NCBI GenBank assembly: GCA_002420115.1
Contig: DIHK01000066.1
Coordinates: 1 to 5,592 of the forward strand
Source of the DNA: Nitrospira sp. UBA5698
Lineage (GTDB): Bacteria; Nitrospirota; Nitrospiria; Nitrospirales; Nitrospiraceae
Direction: 5' to 3'
Length of the DNA stretch: 5,592 nt
Numbering within the stretch: position 1 is the first letter of the stretch; each line of letters begins with the position of its first letter. Below, piece after piece: positions 1 through 5,592 of the stretch. Under the pieces are notes generated by a model. The model was not told the DNA's origin and did not search any database. It saw only the letters and a program-made list of their open reading frames with translations. Both the position numbers and the translations under genes were made by a program.

Positions 1-43
1 AAAACGGCATCGACCGGCAGTAGGCACCTCACCGCATTCGGAG

Positions 44-49
44 AAGGAG
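44..49 (+). promoter_or_regulatory. urtA ribosome binding site
   Basis: AAGGAG lies 9 nt before the ATG at 59, a strong, well-spaced Shine-Dalgarno sequence that fixes the urtA start. The remaining bases of positions 1-58 show no recognisable promoter, operator or gene end. Confidence 0.85.
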
Positions 50-58
50 AGACGCACT

Positions 59-1426
59 ATGGATAACAATCTGCCTCACGAAGTCCCAGGCACCACCGAT
101 AGCACCACTCCCACAGCACCGCCCGGCCCATCGCGGCGAGAATTTTTAGGGCAGACGGGGCGCGTCGCCGCCGGAGTGGGGGTAGCGGCGCTGTTAGGCA
201 ATCTGGGCCAGTACGCGCTGTCGTACGCGGCGGGGGGGCCGCCGATCAAGATCGGGATTCTGCATTCCTTGAGCGGGACGATGGCGATCAGCGAAGTGTC
301 GCTACGCGACGTGGTGTTGATGGCGGTGGAGGAAATCAACAAAGCGGGCGGAGTACTGGGGCGACAAGTGGAGGCGAAGGTGGTGGATCCGGCCTCGAAC
401 TGGGACCTGTTTGCCGAAAAAGCCAAACAGCTCCTGCTCGAAGACAAAGTGTCGGTGGTCTTCGGCTGTTGGACCTCGGTGAGCCGGAAATCCGTGCTGC
501 CGGTCTTTGAAAAGAATAATGGGATGCTCTTCTATCCGGTCCAATACGAAGGCGAAGAGTGCTCCCGCAACGTGTTCTACACCGGTGCGGCGGTCAATCA
601 ACAAGCGGCCCCGGCGGTGGAATACTTGATGAGCCCCGAAGGGGGCGGCTACAAGAAGTTCTATCTGTTGGGGACGGACTACGTGTATCCGCGCACGACC
701 AACAAGATTTTGCGCGCCATGTTATTGGCGAAGAAGGTCCCGGCGGCCAACATCGAGGAAGAGTACACCCCGTTCCACCACCAGGACTATCAAACCATTT
801 GCGGCAAGATCAAGAAGTTTGCGGCCGGCGGGGGCGCGGCCGTCATCAGTACCATCAACGGCGACAGCAACGTGCCGTTCTATAAAGAGTTCGGCAACCA
901 GGGGTTGCGGGCCGAAGATGCGCCGATCATGGCGTTCAGCGTCGCGGAAGACGAACTGCGCGGCATGGACACCAGCGCACTGGTCGGGCACTTGGCGGCC
1001 TGGAACTATTATCAGAGCGTGGACACGCCGCAGAACAAGAAGTTCGTGACGAACTTCAAAGCGTACTGCAAGAAGAACAACCTGCCGGACGGGGAGAATC
1101 GGGTGACCGACGATCCGATGGAAGCGGCCTACTTCGGGGTCTATGTGTGGAAGCAGGCGGTGGAAAAGGCGGGGTCGATCGAGGTGGATAAAGTGCGGGC
1201 GGCGGTGTACAACCAGAAGTTCCTCGCGCCAGGCGGGGAAATCATGATGGATTGTTGCAACCAGCATACGCACAAGCCCGTGCTGATCGGGGAGATTCTG
1301 AAAAACGGCCAATTCAAGGTCGTGCACCGGTCCAAAGGGCTCGTGAAACCGGAGCCCTGGAGCGAGTACACGAATCCCGAGAAGGGCTGCGACTGGATTC
1401 AGCATCAAGGGACCTATCAAAAGTAA
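59..1426 (+). CDS. urtA: Urea ABC transporter, periplasmic urea-binding protein UrtA
   Basis: UrtA is the periplasmic binding protein that captures urea and hands it to the UrtBC permease. The 455-residue product has a long Pro/Thr-rich N-tail (residues 1-24), a twin-arginine motif SRREFL (25-30) and a hydrophobic stretch to about 56. This is a Tat signal with probable cleavage near residues 57-58. The mature part starts with IKIGILHSLSGTMAISE, the usual opening of UrtA/AmiC-like Liv-family binding proteins. It continues with UrtA-typical segments: FGCWTSVSRKSVLPVFE near 135-151, FYPVQYEGEECS near 160-169, and DPMEAAYFGVYVWKQAVEKA in the C-terminal half. Length is normal for a Tat-bearing UrtA. 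The ATG at 59 has a good ribosome binding site and no nearby alternative. It is the first gene of the operon, followed by a structured 160-nt gap. The mature region carries seven cysteines, two of them adjacent (399-400). The family call is near certain; the cleavage site is inferred. Confidence 0.97.
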   Translation: MDNNLPHEVPGTTDSTTPTAPPGPSRREFLGQTGRVAAGVGVAALLGNLGQYALSYAAGGPPIKIGILHSLSGTMAISEVSLRDVVLMAVEEINKAGGVLGRQVEAKVVDPASNWDLFAEKAKQLLLEDKVSVVFGCWTSVSRKSVLPVFEKNNGMLFYPVQYEGEECSRNVFYTGAAVNQQAAPAVEYLMSPEGGGYKKFYLLGTDYVYPRTTNKILRAMLLAKKVPAANIEEEYTPFHHQDYQTICGKIKKFAAGGGAAVISTINGDSNVPFYKEFGNQGLRAEDAPIMAFSVAEDELRGMDTSALVGHLAAWNYYQSVDTPQNKKFVTNFKAYCKKNNLPDGENRVTDDPMEAAYFGVYVWKQAVEKAGSIEVDKVRAAVYNQKFLAPGGEIMMDCCNQHTHKPVLIGEILKNGQFKVVHRSKGLVKPEPWSEYTNPEKGCDWIQHQGTYQK

Positions 1427-1451
1427 GACTCAGGACCCACACGAGCGCTGA

Positions 1452-1488
1452 GTGTTGCACGCCGTGCTGACACACAGGGACTTGTGTC
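1452..1488 (+). other. Overlapping short inverted repeats after urtA
   Basis: Two small hairpins can form here and exclude each other. The first pairs 1452-1455 with 1470-1473 and 1457-1460 with 1464-1467 around a GCC loop. The second pairs GACACA (1469-1474) with TGTGTC (1483-1488) over an 8-nt loop. Neither is followed by a T-run, so they do not look like an intrinsic terminator. They may protect the 3' end of the urtA part of the transcript, but short stems like these can also occur by chance. Confidence 0.4.
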
Positions 1489-1501
1489 GGTTTGGGAATG
1501 C

Positions 1502-1538
1502 GCCGGAACCTCATCATGACATACGAAGAGGTTCCGGC
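1502..1538 (+). other. Perfect 11-bp inverted repeat (hairpin) between urtA and urtB
   Basis: GCCGGAACCTC (1502-1512) is perfectly complementary to GAGGTTCCGGC (1528-1538). Past an A/A mismatch, two further pairs (1514-1515 with 1525-1526) shorten the loop to 9 nt. The stem is GC-rich and stable, but the following bases are CTCCCTACC, not a T-tract, so it is a poor intrinsic terminator. In binding-protein transporter operons, a hairpin directly after the binding-protein gene commonly stabilises that message against 3' exonucleases. The binding protein is then made in excess over the permeases. That role is inferred here. Confidence 0.75.
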
Positions 1539-1581
1539 CTCCCTACCTTGACTAGGGATTGCCGAAGTGATTGTAGGGAGG
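1538..1581 (+). promoter_or_regulatory. Possible anti-Shine-Dalgarno pairing over the urtB start
   Basis: CCTCCCTAC (1538-1546) is perfectly complementary to GTAGGGAGG (1573-1581), which contains the urtB Shine-Dalgarno core GGGAGG (1576-1581). If formed, this 9-bp helix with a 26-nt loop would hide the ribosome binding site. A competing local hairpin pairs TCCCTA (1540-1545) with TAGGGA (1553-1558) over a 7-nt loop and would leave the site free. The arrangement resembles a translational switch. The complementarity is seen directly; the regulatory role is inference, and no known riboswitch family is recognised. Confidence 0.4.
1576..1581 (+). promoter_or_regulatory. urtB ribosome binding site (selects GTG start)
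   Basis: GGGAGG ends 5 nt before the GTG at 1587, short but workable spacing. It supports the GTG start over the upstream in-frame ATG at 1452. Starting at 1452 would add about 45 residues unlike any UrtB and would place coding sequence across the hairpin region. Confidence 0.75.
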
Positions 1582-1586
1582 ACATC

Positions 1587-3170
1587 GTGCTGACAGGTCT
1601 GGATCGTGTTCCCTCCACCGTCATTGCCGTCGTGCTCGGGGCTGTTCTTTCGATCGGACTATCCGCACCGCCAGTGCGGGCGGCGGAGCAGCCGGAGTCC
1701 TCTGCGCCCACGACTGCGTCCGCCGTCAGCGCGCTCGACCAGGCGCTGCGCGACATCACCAGCGAGGAGGCCGCGATCCGGAGTGCGGCGGCGGCGGTGC
1801 TCATTGAACAGGGCGATGCGCGTCTCCTGCCGACCCTCGATGCGATTCGGGCCGAAGCGGATCGAGCCGTCCGCCAGACCATCAAGCCCGTGATCGATCT
1901 GCTCAAGAACCACGCCAATCTGACCAGTGACCAATCGGATACCCGACGATCGGCGGCCGCTGATCTCGTCGGGACCGGTCGACCGGAGGCCATCACCTGG
2001 CTGGAAGAGGCGGCGGCCAAGGAGCCGGTGTGGTGGGTCAAATACACGATGGACGAATCCGCGCAGCTGATCCGGCTGCGCGCCGACGATCCGGCGGTGC
2101 GGCTCGTGGCCGTGAAGAAGCTGGGTGAGCTCCGCAGTCAGAATAGCGTGTCGGCGCTCAAGGAATTCGTGGAGGCCGCCGCACAGAGCGGCGCAACCGA
2201 GGAGCAGCGTGCATTGGCGGACGCCGCCCAGGCCGCGATCAGCCAGATCGACGCCTGGGGGTGGTGGGCCAGCAGCCTCGAGACGCTCTTCCGCGGCATC
2301 AGCCTCAGTTCCATTCTCTTGATCATGTCGCTGGGGCTCGCCATCGTCTTCGGCTTGATGGGCGTCATCAACATGGCGCACGGCGAGTTAATGATGGTGG
2401 GCGCCTATGCCACCTTCGTCACACAACAGGCCTTCGTGGCCTGGGTGTCGCCGGAGCACTTCGATTGGTATTTCCCCGTGGCCTTGCCCGTTGCATTTCT
2501 GGCGGCGGCCCTCTTCGGCTGGGTGCTCGAAGCCACCGTGATCCGGTTTCTCTATGGACGCCTGCTCGAGACCCTGTTGGCGACCTGGGGCGTGAGCTTG
2601 ATCCTCATGCAGGCGGCGCGGGTGTACTTCGGGGATTTGACCGCCGTCATCGCCCCGCAAGCCTTACGCGGGGGAGTGCAAGTCATGGTCGGGGTGTATC
2701 TGCCCTTTAACCGCATTTTCATCATCCTGCTCTCGATCGTCTGTGTACTGGGTATCTACTTCTTGCTCTTCCGCTCAAACCTCGGCGTGCGGGTGCGGGC
2801 CGTCACCCAGAATCGCAACATGAGCGCCTGTCTGGGAATCCCGACCCGAAAAGTCGATTCATATACCTTTGCCTTTGCGTCTGGGCTGGCCGGGATCGCC
2901 GGCTGGGCCTTGACCATGGTGGGCAACGTCGACCCAGGACTGGGGCAGAACTATATCGTCGATGCGTTTATGGTCGTCGTCACCGGAGGGGTCGGCAAAC
3001 TGGCGGGGACCATCTGGGCGTCCTTGGGCATCGGGGGACTCAACAAACTCATCGAACCGGTCAGCGGGGCCGTGTACGGCAAGGTCTTCATTCTGGTCGG
3101 CGTGATTCTCTTTCTGCAATGGCGGCCGCAGGGGCTGTTTGCCGCGAAAGGACGCAACGCCGATGCCTGA
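1587..3170 (+). CDS. urtB: Urea ABC transporter, permease UrtB (long form)
   Basis: UrtB forms one half of the inner-membrane urea channel, with UrtC. From the GTG at 1587 the product has 527 residues. A Sec-type signal peptide spans residues 1-32, with VRA before the likely cut. A soluble, Ala-rich helical region (about 33-232) has HEAT-like repeats, clearest at 53-107 and 166-222 (DDPAVRLVAVKKLGEL). The Liv-type permease domain (about 233-527) carries the hallmark GLMGVINMAHGE (256-267), LLATWGVSLILMQ (near 331-343) and a Gly-rich C-terminal stretch (GKLAGTIWASLGIGG, near 470). The length matches the long UrtB of many Proteobacteria; forms without the extension are roughly 300 residues. The extension should face the periplasm because a signal peptide precedes it; its role is unknown to me. 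The stop overlaps urtC by 8 nt. The function is secure; the start is likely but not proven. Confidence 0.95.
   Translation: MLTGLDRVPSTVIAVVLGAVLSIGLSAPPVRAAEQPESSAPTTASAVSALDQALRDITSEEAAIRSAAAAVLIEQGDARLLPTLDAIRAEADRAVRQTIKPVIDLLKNHANLTSDQSDTRRSAAADLVGTGRPEAITWLEEAAAKEPVWWVKYTMDESAQLIRLRADDPAVRLVAVKKLGELRSQNSVSALKEFVEAAAQSGATEEQRALADAAQAAISQIDAWGWWASSLETLFRGISLSSILLIMSLGLAIVFGLMGVINMAHGELMMVGAYATFVTQQAFVAWVSPEHFDWYFPVALPVAFLAAALFGWVLEATVIRFLYGRLLETLLATWGVSLILMQAARVYFGDLTAVIAPQALRGGVQVMVGVYLPFNRIFIILLSIVCVLGIYFLLFRSNLGVRVRAVTQNRNMSACLGIPTRKVDSYTFAFASGLAGIAGWALTMVGNVDPGLGQNYIVDAFMVVVTGGVGKLAGTIWASLGIGGLNKLIEPVSGAVYGKVFILVGVILFLQWRPQGLFAAKGRNADA
3147..3152 (+). promoter_or_regulatory. urtC ribosome binding site inside urtB
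   Basis: AAAGGA lies 10 nt before the ATG at 3163, within the last codons of urtB. It favours this ATG over the in-frame TTG at 3139, which has no such site. Confidence 0.65.
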
Positions 3171-4296
3171 ACACGCGCATGGTCGTCCAGACAGCCGGGA
3201 GACCGTCTCGTTGTACGTGGTCGGGCTCTTCTTATTGGTGGTCTTGCCGGGGTTGAACCTGCTCCCGGCGGAGGACTCCTGGCTGCATCTCAGTGACTTT
3301 CGGCTCAATCAATTCGGCAAGTTTTTGGCCTTTGCCATTCTGGCCCTGGGCTTGGACCTTATCTGGGGCTATTGCGGCGTGCTCAGTATGGGGCAGGGGG
3401 TGTTCTTCGGGTTTGGGGCCTATTGCATGGGCATGTACCTGACCTTGCAGATCGGGACCGAGAGCGTCTATGGGAGCGAGCTCCCCGATTTCATGGTCTG
3501 GACCCAAGTGAAGGAACTGCCGCTCTTCTGGTATCCGTTCAAGAGCTTTTTCGGGGGCTTCTTGGGCGCCATCCTCGTGCCGGTGCTCTTTGCCACCCTC
3601 TTCGGGTTTCTCGCGTTTCGCAGCCGCATCAAGGGCGTGTACTTCGCCATCATCACCCAAGCCTTGGCGTTTGCCGCCTGGTTGGTCTTTAATCGGAACG
3701 AAACCCGATTGGGGGGCACCAATGGATTGACGGATTTTAAACAACTGTTGGGGTACCGGCTGTCCGATCCGTCGACCCAACGCGCCCTCTATCTCATCAC
3801 GGTCCTCGCCCTGATTGCCGCCTATCTGCTGTGTCGGTGGATCGTGGCCTCGCGCGCGGGCAAAGTCTTGATTGCCATTCGTGACAGCGAATCGCGCGTC
3901 ACGTTTTCGGGCTACACCCCCTGGATGTTCAAACTCTTCGTCTTTGTCGTGGCAGCCGGATTAGCGGGATTGGCCGGGATGCTCTACGTCCCGCAGGTGG
4001 GCATCATCACCCCGGCGCAGATCGGGGTCCTGCCGTCGCTGGAGGTGGTCATCTGGGTGGCGGTTGGTGGACGGGGCACGCTGATTGGGGCGATTTTGGG
4101 AGCCGTGGCCGTCAACTATGGCCGCAGCGTTTTGACCAACTATTTTCCAGAGGCCTGGCCCTTTATCCTCGGCGGCCTCTTTGTCGTGGTCGTGACCATG
4201 TTCCCTGATGGCCTGCTGGGCATGATTCGGAAGGTGACGGATCGCAAGCCGCCCTCGGCCCCGGGGCTCCAGGCGGACGGGAGGACGGCGGCATGA
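3163..4296 (+). CDS. urtC: Urea ABC transporter, permease UrtC
   Basis: UrtC is the second inner-membrane permease (LivM-like), pairing with UrtB to form the urea path. The product has 377 residues, normal for the family, with about nine to ten hydrophobic segments. The first lies near 15-33 and the last near 330-350. Family marks are WGYCGVLSMGQGVFFGFGAY (near 68-87), GVYFAIITQALAF (near 158), GGTNGLTDF (near 183-191), and LPSLEVVIWVAVGGRGTLIG (near 290-310). The last of these is the cytoplasmic loop that contacts the ATPases in Liv-type permeases. The ATG at 3163 overlaps the end of urtB by 8 nt, and the stop overlaps the urtD start as ATGA, so translation of urtB, urtC and urtD is probably coupled. 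The reading frame is intact throughout. A TTG at 3139 would add eight residues, but the ribosome binding site favours 3163. Confidence 0.96.
   Translation: MPEHAHGRPDSRETVSLYVVGLFLLVVLPGLNLLPAEDSWLHLSDFRLNQFGKFLAFAILALGLDLIWGYCGVLSMGQGVFFGFGAYCMGMYLTLQIGTESVYGSELPDFMVWTQVKELPLFWYPFKSFFGGFLGAILVPVLFATLFGFLAFRSRIKGVYFAIITQALAFAAWLVFNRNETRLGGTNGLTDFKQLLGYRLSDPSTQRALYLITVLALIAAYLLCRWIVASRAGKVLIAIRDSESRVTFSGYTPWMFKLFVFVVAAGLAGLAGMLYVPQVGIITPAQIGVLPSLEVVIWVAVGGRGTLIGAILGAVAVNYGRSVLTNYFPEAWPFILGGLFVVVVTMFPDGLLGMIRKVTDRKPPSAPGLQADGRTAA
4279..4284 (+). promoter_or_regulatory. urtD ribosome binding site inside urtC
   Basis: GGGAGG ends 8 nt before the urtD ATG at 4293, lying in the final codons of urtC. 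Strong motif and good spacing support this start. Confidence 0.75.
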
Positions 4297-5057
4297 CGGA
4301 CGAGCAGCTCATTCTCAACTGCGAAAACGTCGTCATGGACTACGACGGCTTCAAAGCCCTCAACAATTGCAACTTCAAGGTCCACTATAACGAGTTGCGG
4401 GTGGTGATCGGCCCGAACGGGGCCGGCAAGACCACGCTGCTGGATGTCATTTGTGGCAAAACCAAGCCGACCTCCGGCACCGTGTTGTTCGGCAAGGGGA
4501 CCAATTTGGTCGGCAAGAACGCCGAAGATATCACCAAGCTGGGCGTGGGCCGTAAATTTCAAGCGCCCTCGATCTACAGCAACCTGTCGGTCTGGCAGAA
4601 CTTGGACCTGTCGCTCAAACGGGCCAGCAAGGGCGTCTTTCCGACGTTGATGGGGCAGTCCTCCCCGGCGGAGCGGGCGCGGATCGAGGAGGGACTGGAG
4701 ACGATCGGGCTGACGGACCATGCCCATGCTCGGGCGGGGTCGCTCTCCCACGGGCAGAAGCAGTGGTTGGAGATCGGCATGGTGATCTTGCAAGAGCCCT
4801 CGCTACTCCTCGTCGATGAGCCGGTGGCCGGCATGAGTGACAAAGAAACGGAGCAGACCGGCCAATTGCTGACGAAACTCTCGGAGAAACAGGCGATCGT
4901 CGTGATTGAGCATGACATGGACTTTGTGCGGCAGATTGCGAAGATCGTGACCGTCTTGGCGGAAGGGACCGTCATTTGCGAAGGGACGGTGGAGACCGTG
5001 CAGGCGGATGATCATGTGCGGGAAATCTATTTAGGCCGGGCGAAAGTCGCCCATTAG
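4293..5057 (+). CDS. urtD: Urea ABC transporter, ATP-binding protein UrtD
   Basis: UrtD is the LivG-like ATPase that, with UrtE, powers urea import from the cytoplasmic face. The 254-residue product is full length. Walker A is GPNGAGKT (40-47), the Q-loop glutamine is Q90, the ABC signature is LSHGQ (151-155), Walker B is LLLVDE (171-176), and the switch histidine is H207 in VVIEHDMDFV. The signature has His in place of the first Gly of LSGGQ. With the following KQWLEIGM this is the usual UrtD form, not a defect, and it separates UrtD from UrtE. The C-terminus ends in the typical EIYLGR segment plus a short tail. It overlaps urtC by 4 nt and precedes urtE by 24 nt. All catalytic residues are present, so the protein should be active. 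Confidence 0.97.
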   Translation: MTDEQLILNCENVVMDYDGFKALNNCNFKVHYNELRVVIGPNGAGKTTLLDVICGKTKPTSGTVLFGKGTNLVGKNAEDITKLGVGRKFQAPSIYSNLSVWQNLDLSLKRASKGVFPTLMGQSSPAERARIEEGLETIGLTDHAHARAGSLSHGQKQWLEIGMVILQEPSLLLVDEPVAGMSDKETEQTGQLLTKLSEKQAIVVIEHDMDFVRQIAKIVTVLAEGTVICEGTVETVQADDHVREIYLGRAKVAH

Positions 5058-5060
5058 CGA

Positions 5061-5069
5061 GGGAGGAGG
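5061..5069 (+). promoter_or_regulatory. urtE ribosome binding site
   Basis: GGGAGGAGG sits in the 24-nt urtD-urtE gap, 12 nt before the ATG at 5082, strong in sequence but slightly far. A second in-frame ATG at 5103 would match the usual UrtE N-terminus better (MTLVLDHVNAYYG) but has no ribosome binding site, so 5082 is preferred. Confidence 0.65.
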
Positions 5070-5081
5070 CACCGCACCGCA

Positions 5082-5592
5082 ATGGCACCCGATACACCGC
5101 CGATGACGTTGGTGCTCGACCACGTCAATGCGTACTACGGGGAGAGTCATATTCTGCGTGACGTCTCCTTTACGATCGAGCCGGGCGAGGTGGTCTGTCT
5201 GATGGGGCGCAACGGCGTCGGGAAGACGACCACGCTGAAGACGTTGACGGGCTTGCTCCCGGTGCGATCCGGGACCATCTCCTTTGTGGGCCAGGACATT
5301 ACCCATGCCAAGACAGATCGGCGTGCGAAGGTGGGGTTGGCCTATGTGCCGCAAGGCCGGGAGATCATCCCGCACTTGACGCGTCTATCAGAACCTGCAG
5401 CTGGGCTACTGGAACCGGCCGGCGATCCGGGGGGATGTGTCGGAGCAAGCCGCGTTTGAGGAAGTCTATCACCTGTTCCCGAAATTGACGCAGATCTCTC
5501 AACCGGCCGGGCGGGGTGCTCAGCGGCGGCGAGCAGCAACAACTCGCGATCGGGCGGGCCATCCTCTCCAGCCCCAAACTGCTGTTGCTGGA
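5082..5592 (+). pseudogene. urtE: Urea ABC transporter, ATP-binding protein UrtE: two frameshifts, 3' end outside window
   Basis: UrtE is the LivF-like second ATPase of the urea importer. The first frame gives residues 1-100 with Walker A GRNGVGKT (42-49) and Q-loop VPQGRE (Q91), through PHLT. At 5382 one extra base shifts the frame, and the original frame stops at TGA 5457-5459, giving only a 125-residue product. UrtE sequence resumes in the next frame at 5383 (VYQNLQLGYWNRPAIRGD, then EEVYHLFPKLTQIS). A second extra base, in TCTC around 5497-5500, moves it again to the frame starting at 5501 (NRPGGVLSGGEQQQLAIGRA). That frame holds the intact LSGGE signature, and the window cuts inside Walker B (LLLL then GA). 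Both breaks are consistent with single-base insertions, and the residues rejoin exactly as in normal UrtE. As written the gene cannot make a working ATPase, because the short product lacks the signature and Walker B. Sequencing error is at least as likely as a true recent pseudogene. Identity is certain; status is open. Confidence 0.9.

Noticed and set aside
722..1420. Long antisense open frame (232 codons) opposite urtA
   Set aside because: It lies wholly inside the well-recognised urtA gene on the other strand. Its product has no recognisable motifs; long antisense frames are common in GC-rich coding DNA.
1502..1550. Intrinsic transcription terminator after urtA
   Set aside because: The stem is strong but no T-run follows it, and the downstream urtBCDE genes need read-through.
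1548..1576. Possible internal promoter TTGACT-17 nt-TTGTAG before urtB
   Set aside because: The -35-like hexamer is good, but the -10 match is poor. Transcription would start almost at the GTG, leaving out the ribosome binding site.
1452..1586. Upstream ATG at 1452 as the start of urtB
   Set aside because: It has no good ribosome binding site, it would translate the hairpin region, and the added residues do not look like a signal peptide. The GTG at 1587 gives a proper signal peptide and has GGGAGG upstream.
1659..2381. Long antisense open frame (240 codons) opposite the urtB N-terminal region
   Set aside because: It is low-complexity, Arg/Gly-rich and shadowed by urtB, with no recognisable domain. 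Treated as a by-product of GC-rich codon use.
4743..4757. Degenerate ABC signature (LSHGQ) in UrtD as a sign of inactivity
   Set aside because: LSHGQKQWLEIGM is the usual UrtD signature. Walker A, Walker B, the Q-loop and the switch histidine are all intact.
5379..5505. Programmed ribosomal frameshifting in urtE
   Set aside because: There is no slippery heptamer or obvious pause structure at either site. Two separate shifts would be needed in a gene normally read in one frame.
1..5592. A previously undescribed gene system
   Set aside because: All five coding regions are recognisable members of the urea ABC transporter. No unknown gene, mobile element, tRNA, rRNA or CRISPR array is visible.

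Overview
The window holds one co-directional operon on the plus strand, urtA-urtB-urtC-urtD-urtE, encoding a complete high-affinity urea ABC transporter of the branched-chain amino acid (HAAT/Liv-like) family. The DNA is GC-rich. The periplasmic protein carries a twin-arginine signal, and UrtB is the long form with its own periplasmic N-terminal domain. Together this points to a Gram-negative environmental bacterium. A Nitrospira-type nitrifier, where urt genes sit near urease genes, is my best guess, but it rests on overall impression and no marker in the window proves it.

Layout. Positions 1-58 are the end of a leader carrying only the urtA ribosome binding site; the promoter, if it lies just upstream, is outside the window. 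urtA (59-1426) encodes the urea-binding protein. A 160-nt non-coding gap (1427-1586) follows, and it is unusually rich in inverted repeats, including one 9-bp arm complementary to the urtB Shine-Dalgarno sequence. urtB (1587-3170) and urtC (3163-4296) encode the two permeases, and urtD (4293-5057) encodes the first ATPase. These three genes overlap by 8 and 4 nt and look translationally coupled. urtE (5082 to the window edge) encodes the second ATPase. As given, it is broken by two single-base frameshifts, near 5382 and 5500, although the protein sequence on either side of each is still clearly UrtE.

How it works together (family knowledge): UrtA captures urea outside the inner membrane and delivers it to the UrtB-UrtC channel. 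UrtD and UrtE hydrolyse ATP to drive import. Cytoplasmic urea would then feed urease, which is not in this window.

Nothing here is an undescribed gene system; this is a known transporter. The points worth a second look are the structured urtA-urtB gap with a possible switch over the urtB ribosome binding site, and the double frameshift in urtE.
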